Shown here: positions 6,816 through 12,883 of the stretch, piece by piece
How the letters are laid out: the number at the start of each line of letters is the position of its first letter
Numbering within the stretch: the first letter of the stretch is position 1
Virus record (IMG/VR): IMGVR_UViG_3300048033_000498
Coordinates: 1-23,219 of that record
Direction: 5' to 3' (one strand)
DNA from: a virus
Length of the DNA stretch: 23,219 nucleotides
The notes under the pieces: generated by a model
Databases searched by the model: none
The model's input: the letters and a program-made list of their open reading frames with translations, nothing else
What the model was told of the DNA's origin: nothing
Position numbers and translations under genes: made by a program

Positions 6816-7424
6816 ATGAAACGTACAATTAAGGAAGCAACCGACAGAAAAATTTTTAATAGCCTTGAGCGCTGGCTTGAGTCAGCAACTCCAGAGCAAC
6901 GCTATAACGGGCTGAGATGGTACAACGATGCGCAAGACTGGTCGAAATATTTATCTGAAACTTTCGGCATTGATCGATACAAGACAGCGGGCGTGATTTC
7001 CGCACTTTCTCCCAACAACAAATGGGAGCGCAACAAAGTCGACGCGTTCAATGTGTGCCAAGCTTGGAAAGATGGAAAGACGGACAATGACGTGAAAGTT
7101 TGCACTTATGGAGCTAACAAGCGCAAAGCGTTTGCGATTCTCAATGGAGATACTGAGATAACTGCCAAATCGCCTAAGACTCACGCATTCGCGGCAAACG
7201 TTGGACTGCTTGCTTCTGACTTTGTAACGGTTGATAAGTGGCACATTCGCGCCTGCCTGTGCTCGCCGAAAGAGGGGATTAAGGATTCAGTGGAAAGTTG
7301 CACGCCAGCTCAGTATAGACGCTTGGAAGCTATTACGTTGAAGCTGGCTAGGAAATACGGCTTGAAAGGCTATGAAGTGCAAGCCGTAATTTGGGTGACA
7401 ATTAAGGAAGCTTGGGGAAGGTAG
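6816..7424 (+). CDS. Conserved phage protein, HhH-glycosylase-like (DUF7178-like)
   Basis: The 202-aa product has the motifs GVISALSPNNKWERN (59-73), CTYGANKRKA (96-105), KSPKTHAF (118-125), VDKWHIRA (139-146) and YEVQAVIWVTIKEAW (186-200). I recall the same order in a phage family catalogued as DUF7178. VDKWHIRA resembles the VD-x-H-x-x-R catalytic-Asp segment of HhH-GPD DNA glycosylases, with D140 in the equivalent place, and the all-helical make-up fits; a classical helix-hairpin-helix G-x-G loop is not obvious. A base-excision or nucleotide-related enzyme is therefore a hypothesis. A strong terminator follows directly, and the leader at 6790-6808 can fold GCGG with CCGC. Confidence 0.7.
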   Translation: MKRTIKEATDRKIFNSLERWLESATPEQRYNGLRWYNDAQDWSKYLSETFGIDRYKTAGVISALSPNNKWERNKVDAFNVCQAWKDGKTDNDVKVCTYGANKRKAFAILNGDTEITAKSPKTHAFAANVGLLASDFVTVDKWHIRACLCSPKEGIKDSVESCTPAQYRRLEAITLKLARKYGLKGYEVQAVIWVTIKEAWGR

Positions 7425-7442
7425 TAAAAGCAAAGCAAGTGC

Positions 7443-7469
7443 AGCCGACGGTAAAACGTCGGCTTTTTT
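7443..7469 (+). terminator. Rho-independent terminator
   Basis: AGCCGACG (7443-7450), loop GTAAAA, CGTCGGCT (7457-7464), then a run of six T. An 8-bp perfect GC-rich stem followed by a T tract 19 nt after the stop of the 202-aa gene is a canonical intrinsic terminator, closing the first early sub-operon. Confidence 0.9.
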
Positions 7470-7670
7470 GTGCTTACTGAAAAGCACGTGCAACGCGAGC
7501 TAAGGTAAACGATCACCCGAAAACAAGCCAGTGCGCAAATTAATGACGTTTAAATGCCTTACAAGGGGCTTTGATTAATTGTTAAGGTGTAAGCTAGGGA
7601 AGCACGGTAAGACAGCTAGAAGGGGAAGCCTGGGAAGCACGGGAAAAAATGAAAATAATTAAAAAAACAT

Positions 7671-7699
7671 TTGACACGCAATAAATAATAGTAAATAAC
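7671..7699 (+). promoter_or_regulatory. Sigma70-like promoter for second early sub-operon
   Basis: A perfect TTGACA (-35) at 7671-7676, a 17-bp AT-rich spacer and AATAAC (4 of 6) at 7694-7699 lie 54 nt before the ATG at 7753 and just downstream of the terminator at 7443-7469, the expected place for a new transcription start. Confidence 0.55.
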
Positions 7700-7752
7700 A
7701 GTAATTGAAGCACGGGAAAAGCCCGATGTATAACATATAAAGAAAGTAAAAA

Positions 7753-8001
7753 ATGAGCAACGAAAATAAAAAATACAATGGCTGGACCAACTACGAAACT
7801 TGGCGTGTAAACCTTGAGATGTTCGACGGGCTGGACCAGGACGGGTGGAATGATTCATCATCGGATGACTGCAAGGAATATGCTGAGATGCTGATTGAGA
7901 ATGAAAGCACGGGTTCCGGGTTCGCATTGGATTACGCAATGGCATTCTTACAAGATGTAAACTGGCAAGAGATCGCCGACAGTCTAAACGATAACGCATA
8001 A
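7753..8001 (+). CDS. Small phage protein with YNGWTNYETW motif (DUF7249-like)
   Basis: The product (82 aa) begins MSNENKKYNGWTNYETWRVN. The N-terminal NGWTNYETW signature is common in small phage proteins catalogued, from memory, as DUF7249; its function is unknown. An acidic middle (DSSSDDCKEYAEMLIE) and a helical C-terminus follow. The leader carries TAACATATAAAGAAA (7731-7745), an exact copy of which precedes the next gene, and there is no Shine-Dalgarno. Confidence 0.85.
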   Translation: MSNENKKYNGWTNYETWRVNLEMFDGLDQDGWNDSSSDDCKEYAEMLIENESTGSGFALDYAMAFLQDVNWQEIADSLNDNA

Positions 8002-8006
8002 CAAAA

Positions 8007-8020
8007 GCCCCGAAAGGGGC
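8007..8020 (+). promoter_or_regulatory. GNRA-capped mRNA hairpin between small early genes
   Basis: GCCCC, tetraloop GAAA, GGGGC: a very stable 5-bp stem with a GNRA loop in the 51-nt gap between two early genes. No T tract follows, so it is more likely an mRNA-stabilising or processing hairpin than a terminator. Confidence 0.45.
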
Positions 8021-8052
8021 GCAACTTAACATATAAAGAAATATATAATACA

Positions 8053-8250
8053 ATGAAAACAAATATACGCACTTATAACGTAAAAGACATAAGCACGGGA
8101 AGGGTTTTAGAATGGACTCTTTCCGATATACTAAGAGAAATTAACTCGGATCGCACTTATGAATGGGAAAATTATAATGAGACGGATTGGCTCGAGGGCT
8201 GGAACGAGTGGGTGGAAGGTGACATCTACCGCCTTATTAATACACAATAA
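8053..8250 (+). CDS. Small conserved-looking early phage protein (65 aa)
   Basis: The product has a beta start (IRTYNVKDISTGRVLEW) followed by TLSDILREINSDRTYEW and a Trp/Glu-rich end (YNETDWLEGWNEWVEG). I have seen this D-W-x-E-G-W-x-E-W pattern in small phage proteins, but no function is known to me. The leader repeats TAACATATAAAGAAA (8027-8041) from the preceding gene. Confidence 0.8.
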   Translation: MKTNIRTYNVKDISTGRVLEWTLSDILREINSDRTYEWENYNETDWLEGWNEWVEGDIYRLINTQ

Positions 8251-8269
8251 CAACCACACATAAAAGAAA

Positions 8270-8545
8270 ATGGAAACTATAGAACTACAAGGCGTTGAAC
8301 TACGCCCGGAAAGATACTTTGACGTAACAGTTGAAGCCGAAGCAGTGACAACTACGCACGAGTGCAGCAGTACAGCAGGGGAGCAGTCCGTCACTGAATC
8401 CTGGGAAGAACGCGACTTGGAAGAATTCGAGATTGTGAAACTAGTCTACTGGACTGACAGCGAGACACCCTGCGAGCTACCGGTAGAGCTACTGAATCAC
8501 GACGACCGGGCTACCATCTTTCAAGAAACCCTCGAGCTTATCTGA
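8270..8545 (+). CDS. Acidic hypothetical early protein (91 aa)
   Basis: Starts at ATG 8270 after an A-rich ACATAAAAGAAA leader, 19 nt after the previous stop. It is rich in Glu and Thr (ESWEERDLEEFEIVKLVYW) and has no basic patch. An acidic early phage protein of this size could be a DNA mimic or host-protein inhibitor, but there is no direct evidence. Confidence 0.7.
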   Translation: METIELQGVELRPERYFDVTVEAEAVTTTHECSSTAGEQSVTESWEERDLEEFEIVKLVYWTDSETPCELPVELLNHDDRATIFQETLELI

Positions 8546-8554
8546 ACCCTACCA

Positions 8555-8592
8555 TATGACTGTCAATCTTATGACTGCCAGTCTTATGATTC
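8555..8592. repeat. 15-bp tandem repeats TATGACTGYCARTCT
   Basis: TATGACTGTCAATCT (8555-8569) is directly followed by TATGACTGCCAGTCT (8570-8584) and a partial TATGATTC. The unit is 15 bp with two differences. Lying 26 bp before the promoter-like module at 8618, it could be an activator or repressor array. Confidence 0.5.
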
Positions 8593-8617
8593 TTTTAATT
8601 TTAATTATAATCTATTG

Positions 8618-8651
8618 TTGACTACCAAGGGCTAACTGTCTTAAGGTACAC
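8618..8651 (+). promoter_or_regulatory. Promoter/operator module (copy B)
   Basis: TTGACTACCA at the left and GGTACAC at the right match the module at 5492-5524, as does most of the middle (CT-x-ACT then CTTA-x-GGTACAC), with one base inserted. The -10-like element is weaker here (TTAAGG). It stands upstream of the 47-aa membrane gene in a 166-bp gap. Confidence 0.5.
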
Positions 8652-8711
8652 AGCATATTCAAATCGTGTCAATACTTGATACACCTCATAACCGATAAAA
8701 ACGTAATAAAA

Positions 8712-8855
8712 ATGAAAAACTACAAAAAAAATGCCAACCTAGATCATCTCGTCAAAGGCGGAGAGAAGGTCTTTTACTCAGCTTGTGTTGTCCTGGCCTG
8801 TGCGCTGGGCGGTAGCATTATGCTACTGATCGCTGCACTCATCGCTCAATTCTAA
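8712..8855 (+). CDS. 47-aa single-pass membrane protein
   Basis: Runs from ATG 8712 to TAA 8853-8855. A lysine-rich N-terminus (MKNYKKNANLDHLVKGGEKV) is followed by a 26-residue hydrophobic stretch with small residues (SACVVLACALGGSIMLLIAA) ending ALIAQF. One membrane span with a cytoplasmic basic N-terminus is expected. Small early membrane proteins in phages often act in superinfection exclusion or host inhibition; this is not shown here. The leader is A-rich with no Shine-Dalgarno. Confidence 0.7.
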   Translation: MKNYKKNANLDHLVKGGEKVFYSACVVLACALGGSIMLLIAALIAQF

Positions 8856-8869
8856 CCGACAAAAATACT

Positions 8870-9130
8870 ATGAAAAAAATAAGCGACACATATAAAGAAC
8901 TAGGGATTGCCTTTACTTTCCCTATCGAGATTTTAGATACCAACGGCAACCAGACTTATTATGAACTCAGTGATGGCTACTGGAGCAAATCTGAGCGTGA
9001 TGCCATCGGTAACAGAACTTACTTTGAAAACAGTGATGGCGAAAAGCTAGGCACACCTAAGTCCGCCAAGACCTGCGAGGGCAAAGTCGTCGAGGTAGAT
9101 GGAATCAAATATAAACTAACAGCACTATAA
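8870..9130 (+). CDS. YD/MORN-like repeat protein, copy 1 (86 aa)
   Basis: The N-terminal 20 residues (MKKISDTYKELGIAFTFPIE) closely match those of the 89-aa protein at 12884. Next come repeats of about 20 residues with the pattern G-x-x-TYYE-x-SDGYW-x-x-x-ERDA (here at NQTYYELSDGYWSKSERDA, then NRTYFENSDG), and a shared GTPKSAK segment. Copy 1 has two repeat units and a unique C-terminal extension (VVEVDGIKYKLTAL). Such aromatic-acidic repeats recall YD or MORN repeats. Function is unknown. Leader ends AAATACT before ATG. Confidence 0.8.
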   Translation: MKKISDTYKELGIAFTFPIEILDTNGNQTYYELSDGYWSKSERDAIGNRTYFENSDGEKLGTPKSAKTCEGKVVEVDGIKYKLTAL

Positions 9131-9147
9131 TAATCAATAATAATACT

Positions 9148-9399
9148 ATGAATACAGAACTACCATCAAGATCCGGGGACTCAATCCTCGACTTCATCGC
9201 GGAGTACAAGCTAAGATTCGTGTGGGTCAAAGCTATGCTACCGGAATCAAAGGAAAGCACCCTAGGGGAGGACACCCTTCTCATCCTATCAAGCGAAGAC
9301 ATCGAGCTGTATTCGGGTCGATACTTTGCTGAGGAGTTCGACCGTAGCACTATTCTACGTGAGGGCGTTGAGTTCATTATGGACCAGGAGGAACTATGA
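9148..9399 (+). CDS. Hypothetical early protein (83 aa)
   Basis: Starts at ATG 9148 after AATAATAATACT. The product has an acidic C-terminus (GVEFIMDQEEL) and a central Phe/Tyr/Leu-rich region. No motif is recognised. Its stop overlaps the next start as ATGA, and the codons for its last residues contain the AGGAGG that serves the next gene. Confidence 0.75.
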   Translation: MNTELPSRSGDSILDFIAEYKLRFVWVKAMLPESKESTLGEDTLLILSSEDIELYSGRYFAEEFDRSTILREGVEFIMDQEEL

Positions 9400-9584
9400 G
9401 CGAAGCAACACACGCAATCAATGAATTCTCGGATCTGTACGAATCCGCAATGCGGAATCATAAGCTAATGGAGGAGGGTCGCCAAGCGGTGGCTCACTTC
9501 CGGAGGCTAGGTCTAATCAAGGATGCTCGCCGCACCAAGACAGGGCGCGCATCGTACCCAACATATGGAAAGAAAAGAAAATGA
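9396..9584 (+). CDS. Small basic protein (62 aa) upstream of nuclease
   Basis: ATGA-coupled to the gene before it and to the nuclease after it; AGGAGG lies 4 nt before the ATG. The N-terminal half is helical (AINEFSDLYESAMRNHKLME) and the C-terminal half basic (RRLGLIKDARRTKTGR, KKRK end). It could be a DNA-binding or nuclease accessory protein, from charge and coupling only. Confidence 0.8.
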   Translation: MSEATHAINEFSDLYESAMRNHKLMEEGRQAVAHFRRLGLIKDARRTKTGRASYPTYGKKRK

Positions 9585-10342
9585 GTCACTTCTACAGCTG
9601 TAACGATATACTGAACCCTCAGTTTGAGGCGGACATTCTAACACCTGCGCAGGCACGGAAGGTCAAGAAGGTCTACCCTTCTGTAACGACAGTGCTAGGC
9701 ATAGTAAAGGATGCCTTCCTGGATAGCATCTATAAGCCCCGAATGATCACGCAACTGGCAAGGGAGTACCCACACCTAGTCTGGCAGGAGATCGAGCGTC
9801 TTACCTATGGTACAAGGGAGCACCCGGTTACTGGTGAGGAGATTCAGTCCTCGGAGTTCGGGACGACCGTTCACAAGGTCATTGAGGACTTCATCAATCA
9901 CGACTACCTAGAGATGGGAGAATCCCCACGGGATACACCTTGGAATGACTGGGCTATGCCGTTCGTTGAGTGGGTTCACGAGAGCGGGGTAAAGCCAGTG
10001 GCCTGTGAGCACATCATTGCAAGCAATCGTATTAAGATTGCAGGCAGTGTTGACTTCATCGGGTACGACAGTGATGAGAAGTTATTCCTCGCGGACTACA
10101 AGTGCCGAACCAATACAAAGGGCAAGGCTAAGTGCTATGACAAGGACTGCCAACAGCTAGGCATTGAAGCCTATATGATGATGAAGGAGCACAAGCTGGA
10201 CTACCTGCCGGAGTGCATCTCAGTGATCATTGATTGCGATACAAAGAAGCACTACCACAAGGTCTGGAGCGAGGAAGAGCTTGACAAGGGCATCAAGGTA
10301 GCAAAGAAATGTGCGGAGCTGTACTGGATGCTCAGAATGTAA
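9581..10342 (+). CDS. RecB/Cas4-like PD-(D/E)XK exonuclease
   Basis: Expected to degrade or resect DNA ends for recombination-dependent replication. The 253-aa product shows the family motifs in order: GTTVH (94-98), a glutamate in CEH (143), GSVDF (155-159), ADYK (171-174) and QLGIEAY (192-198), which correspond to the GxxxxH-like, GxxD, DxK and QxxxY motifs of RecB/Cas4/lambda-exo type nucleases. No Cys cluster for a Cas4-type iron-sulfur centre is evident, although C143-neighbouring and C185/C190 cysteines exist. The start is ATGA-coupled to the 62-aa gene. It likely partners the ERF annealase at 14261. Confidence 0.88.
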   Translation: MSHFYSCNDILNPQFEADILTPAQARKVKKVYPSVTTVLGIVKDAFLDSIYKPRMITQLAREYPHLVWQEIERLTYGTREHPVTGEEIQSSEFGTTVHKVIEDFINHDYLEMGESPRDTPWNDWAMPFVEWVHESGVKPVACEHIIASNRIKIAGSVDFIGYDSDEKLFLADYKCRTNTKGKAKCYDKDCQQLGIEAYMMMKEHKLDYLPECISVIIDCDTKKHYHKVWSEEELDKGIKVAKKCAELYWMLRM

Positions 10343-10372
10343 AACATAAACATAACCTAAAAGAAAGATACA

Positions 10373-11422
10373 ATGTGGATAATACCAAAACAATTACACA
10401 CCTCAGCCTCTGCTCTGGATACGAAGGCATTGGGATTGGACTCCGAAGAGTTCTCCCAAATCTGCGAGAGATCGCTTACGTGGAGAGGGAAGGATTCCCT
10501 GTCGCGAACCTGGTTGCAAAGATGGAAGCGGGAGAACTGGATGCAGCACCTGTGTTCACGGACGTTAAGACCTTCCCTTACGGAGAGTTTCGTGGATGCG
10601 TGGACATCCTCAGTGGTGGCTTCCCGTGCCAACCATTCAGTGCTGCTGGAAAGCGTAACGGCGTTGAAGATCCGAGACACCTCTTCCCATACATCGCCAA
10701 CGGAATCCGAGAGTGCCAACCTCGAATTGTTTTCCTCGAAAACGTTGAAGGAATCATCTCAGCCAAGACAGCAGACGGAGAGTCAGTTCTCCAGTATGTC
10801 CTCCGAGAGTTGGAAGGCTTGGGTTACCGAGCAACGGCAGGAGTATTCTCAGCGGCTGAAGTCGGCGCGCCCCACCAGAGAAAGCGAGTCTTCATCCTTG
10901 GCTTGGCCAACAGCGAGCGTAGCGGGTTGCGTGGAGGGTGGAGTAGTAAGCAATGTGGAGATAACCTCAACGGGCTTCAAGGCAACAAGGGAGAGCGGTA
11001 TAAGCTACGGAGCGAAGCTGAGAGATGCAGTGGAGACTTACGAGAAGAAGAACTGGCCAACAGCAACAACACGGGATTGGAAGGACACCAATGCGACAGT
11101 ACCTCCGAGCAGGGCGAACCCGTCCAAGCAAACACTTGGGCAACGGGTGGCACACATTGGCCTTCTCGACCAGGCGAACCCCAGCACGACTGGGAAGAGC
11201 CAAGGGTCACAGCAGTGGGCGACACCAAGAGCAAACAAGGTTCACCCAGTGATAACGGAGGAGAACAGGGAGCATCTAGCCAATCGAAACAAGTCAAACC
11301 TAGAGGAGGAGATTGCGGGTCACTGCGGCAAAGCACAGGGCAAGCTGAACCCGGACTGGGTCGAGCAACTAATGGGTCTTCCAGTAGGGTGGACCGACTT
11401 AGGCTCTTGGGAAATGGAGTAG
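10373..11422 (+). CDS. Nested overlapping frame inside methyltransferase (349 aa)
   Basis: Read one base before the methyltransferase frame on the same strand, this open frame starts at ATG 10373 behind a leader (AAAAGAAAGATACA) like other early genes. Its second half has motifs known from phage methyltransferase target-recognition regions: WPTATTRDWKDTN, WATPRANKVHPVITEENRE and GKLNPDWVEQLMGLPVGWTDL (split here for length). Its first half has a segment I recall from hypothetical proteins (ESWKAWVTEQRQEYSQRLKS). A random frame opposite a conserved enzyme would not be expected to hold these, so I infer it is coding. Alternatively it joins the N-terminal enzyme through a frameshift. Confidence 0.6.
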   Translation: MWIIPKQLHTSASALDTKALGLDSEEFSQICERSLTWRGKDSLSRTWLQRWKRENWMQHLCSRTLRPSLTESFVDAWTSSVVASRANHSVLLESVTALKIRDTSSHTSPTESESANLELFSSKTLKESSQPRQQTESQFSSMSSESWKAWVTEQRQEYSQRLKSARPTRESESSSLAWPTASVAGCVEGGVVSNVEITSTGFKATRESGISYGAKLRDAVETYEKKNWPTATTRDWKDTNATVPPSRANPSKQTLGQRVAHIGLLDQANPSTTGKSQGSQQWATPRANKVHPVITEENREHLANRNKSNLEEEIAGHCGKAQGKLNPDWVEQLMGLPVGWTDLGSWEME

Positions 11423-11478
11423 TCCCTGCTACGGCAGCTAAGGCATTCTTAACCTTGATACAACGGCTCAATGACTGA
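10375..11478 (+). CDS. DNA (cytosine-5) methyltransferase
   Basis: Transfers a methyl group from SAM to C5 of cytosine in DNA, usually to evade host restriction. Motifs are in canonical order: I LSLCSGYEGIGIGL (10-23), IV with catalytic C85 in GGFPCQPFS, VI ENVEG (122-126), VIII QRKRVFIL (168-175) and X LGNGVVPA (345-352). The region between, the target-recognition domain, is Gly/Ser-rich and variable. I prefer GTG 10375 as start, giving 367 aa, because it overlaps the nested frame's ATG (ATGTG); ATG 10309 would extend 22 residues back into the nuclease gene. No cognate restriction enzyme is seen. A second long frame (10373-11422) overlaps nearly all of it. Confidence 0.92.
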   Translation: MDNTKTITHLSLCSGYEGIGIGLRRVLPNLREIAYVEREGFPVANLVAKMEAGELDAAPVFTDVKTFPYGEFRGCVDILSGGFPCQPFSAAGKRNGVEDPRHLFPYIANGIRECQPRIVFLENVEGIISAKTADGESVLQYVLRELEGLGYRATAGVFSAAEVGAPHQRKRVFILGLANSERSGLRGGWSSKQCGDNLNGLQGNKGERYKLRSEAERCSGDLREEELANSNNTGLEGHQCDSTSEQGEPVQANTWATGGTHWPSRPGEPQHDWEEPRVTAVGDTKSKQGSPSDNGGEQGASSQSKQVKPRGGDCGSLRQSTGQAEPGLGRATNGSSSRVDRLRLLGNGVVPATAAKAFLTLIQRLND

Positions 11479-11674
11479 GTACGAGATACGCACCAAGCGT
11501 GACGATATGCCGGAGGGCTACGTCGGCAAGGTGTACAAGTGGGCGCACGACGAGAAGGCGGCAACCCTGCTTTTATTGAAGAAGAGACCCGATCCCAGTG
11601 GTCGCTGCGTGTTCAAGCGTGGCGGCACTGGCCAGATATTATCAGTAACAGAAGTAAAACATAATCAGAAATAA
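11471..11674 (+). CDS. Hypothetical protein (67 aa) after methyltransferase
   Basis: Overlaps the methyltransferase stop by 8 nt, so it is translated by coupling. The product begins MTEYEIRTKRDDMPEGYVGK and is small, basic and mostly beta (GRCVFKRGGTGQILSVTEV). No family recognised. Confidence 0.75.
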   Translation: MTEYEIRTKRDDMPEGYVGKVYKWAHDEKAATLLLLKKRPDPSGRCVFKRGGTGQILSVTEVKHNQK

Positions 11675-11676
11675 TA

Positions 11677-12000
11677 ATGTACGAAAGAACAGCAGAATCA
11701 GTAAGCGGCTTTATGCGATGGGCGGAAGCCAGAATCGCCAAGGAAGTGGAGGACAATGAATGCCTTGAGAGGACAGCAGGCACTAGGGACTTTATCCCCG
11801 GCAGTAACTGCAACCGACCTACTCACCGACTCAGCCAGGAGGAGAAGACCGAGATCATTAATAAGATTGACACGATGCGTGGCACCGGTGTATCACTGAA
11901 GACATCAGTGCAGCAGTGCGGTATCCATCAATCAACTTACTTCCTATGGAAGAGGACATTCAATCTTCCTGCTTATCAATCACATAAACTCACACACTAG
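11677..12000 (+). CDS. HTH domain protein, transposase_8-like (107 aa)
   Basis: Starts 2 nt after the previous gene. The first half is charged helices (MYERTAESVSGFMRWAEARI). Residues about 50-93 form a helix-turn-helix resembling those of IS3-type transposase OrfA proteins: RLSQEEKTEIINKIDTMRG, then VSLKTSVQQCGIHQSTYFLW. No catalytic transposase part is present, so a DNA-binding regulator is more likely than a mobile-element remnant. It is one of only a few regulator candidates on the early strand. Confidence 0.75.
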   Translation: MYERTAESVSGFMRWAEARIAKEVEDNECLERTAGTRDFIPGSNCNRPTHRLSQEEKTEIINKIDTMRGTGVSLKTSVQQCGIHQSTYFLWKRTFNLPAYQSHKLTH

Positions 12001-12068
12001 AAGTGAACCGAGAGTTGACTTCGGGGGAACTAACAAAACGTCATCACTTATCAACAACTGAGAACACT

Positions 12069-12254
12069 ATGAGTAAAATTGAATCAATAATTGAATTTGA
12101 ATGCTACGACAATAAGCCTTCCGATTGCGAATGGACTCTGCGAAAAGAAGATGTACCAGAAATTGCAAGAACCATTAAGAAACTCTTAATTGAAGAAATC
12201 AAAAAAGTCCCGAATACCTTTGACGATGCTGTTGAATGTATAAACGATTTTTAG
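12069..12254 (+). CDS. Hypothetical protein (61 aa)
   Basis: The frame is open from 12003, but I place the start at ATG 12069, after GAGAACACT, the leader type of this module. The product begins MSKIESIIEFECYDNKPSDC and is acidic with a helical C-terminus (EIARTIKKLLIEEIKKV). No function recognised. Confidence 0.65.
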   Translation: MSKIESIIEFECYDNKPSDCEWTLRKEDVPEIARTIKKLLIEEIKKVPNTFDDAVECINDF

Positions 12255-12262
12255 GAACTCAT

Positions 12263-12490
12263 ATGAAATCAATACCAATAAAAGTAAGCATTAAGTCAGA
12301 TAACCCCAGCTGGAATCCAATCTTCAACAGCGTCCAAGTTGGCGTCGATGATGAGGTAGCTGGTTCTTTCCTGATCATATACGCAGATAACGAGCGAGAC
12401 GACAGTTCTAAAGTTACCCTCGACTGGGAAGAATGGGACGAACTTGTCAAAGTTGTTCGCAAGTATCGTAACGAATGGGAGTGGAAATAG
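12263..12490 (+). CDS. Hypothetical protein (75 aa)
   Basis: Start at ATG 12263 after TTAGGAACTCAT (weak AGGA). Open sequence begins earlier at 12236 but would overlap the previous gene. The product is beta-rich (IPIKVSIKSDNPSWNPIF, SFLIIYADNERDDS) with an acidic-aromatic C-terminus (WEEWDELVKVVRKYRNEWEW). Unknown function. Confidence 0.7.
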   Translation: MKSIPIKVSIKSDNPSWNPIFNSVQVGVDDEVAGSFLIIYADNERDDSSKVTLDWEEWDELVKVVRKYRNEWEWK

Positions 12491-12494
12491 CACT

Positions 12495-12665
12495 ATGAAA
12501 CCACTAAGCGAAGTATATAATCGACTGGTTCGAGTTCTATTTTGTCACAAATGGAAATACGACCATAGAGAGCCAGCGAGTCGAACGTGCGAGAAATGTG
12601 GGAAGACGCAATTCTGGCACGATGCAGAACTATCAAACCCATTTACGGACGGCTGGTGGATATAG
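12495..12665 (+). CDS. Zinc-ribbon-like small protein (56 aa)
   Basis: Start at ATG 12495 after AATAGCACT. The product has a helix (MKPLSEVYNRLVRVL), then a possible metal site: C and H in LFCHKWKY, and a C-x-x-C in TCEKCGKTQFWHD. The H-K-W-K-Y...R-x-C-x-K-C-G-K pattern is common in small phage proteins. A structural zinc is likely; the role is unknown. It lies next to another zinc-ribbon gene. Confidence 0.75.
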   Translation: MKPLSEVYNRLVRVLFCHKWKYDHREPASRTCEKCGKTQFWHDAELSNPFTDGWWI

Positions 12666-12687
12666 AATGATATAACCAACACACACT

Positions 12688-12858
12688 ATGAAAAAACTAA
12701 GATATGAGGAATTGAAGGATTCAAATGACGACGCCACGTGCTCTGATTGTGGTGGAGAGCTTATACCTCAACACGTAAATGAGGGACTATATTGGGAGAC
12801 TAAGGCGCAGTGCAAGAAGTGCGATAAGTGCGGAAAGCTGCATTACTTTCTACTATAA
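12688..12858 (+). CDS. Second zinc-ribbon small protein (56 aa)
   Basis: Runs from ATG 12688 after ACACACACT to TAA 12856. The product has two CxxC pairs (CSDCGGEL at 18-25 and CKKCDKCGK at 42-50), the layout of a rubredoxin-like zinc ribbon, and an acidic N-terminus (KLRYEELKDSNDDA). The two pairs are 20 residues apart. Too short for an enzyme; a binding domain is likely. Confidence 0.8.
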   Translation: MKKLRYEELKDSNDDATCSDCGGELIPQHVNEGLYWETKAQCKKCDKCGKLHYFLL

Positions 12859-12883
12859 CTAACAAATCCAATAAAACACATCT

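Larger units (their letters stand above)
7482..8099 (+). repeat. Interspersed AAGCACG(GG) repeats
   Basis: AAGCACG occurs at 7482, 7600, 7635, 7708, 7905 and 8091, and at the last four sites extends to AAGCACGGG. Three copies lie in the gene-free stretch 7470-7752 and two inside small genes, where both encode Ser-Thr-Gly in the same phase. About 0.04 copies of a given 7-mer are expected by chance in 610 bases of one strand. Confidence 0.5.

Noticed and set aside
10309-10374. N-terminal extension of the methyltransferase to ATG 10309
   Set aside because: It would overlap the nuclease C-terminus and translate an A-rich gap; GTG 10375 is directly before the conserved core.
10977-11564. 195-codon minus-strand frame opposite the methyltransferase
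   Set aside because: It is Cys/Pro/Ser-rich and lies opposite two plus-strand frames; it looks like an antisense shadow.
11677-12000. Insertion sequence remnant
   Set aside because: Only a transposase-like HTH is present, without catalytic domain or terminal inverted repeats, and it is operon-integrated.
12003-12068. Longer start for the 61-aa gene
   Set aside because: The extra 22 residues show no conserved look, and ATG 12069 has the standard leader.
12527-12545. GGTTCGAGTTC as a tRNA T-arm
   Set aside because: It lies inside a coding frame and no acceptor, D or anticodon stem fits around it.
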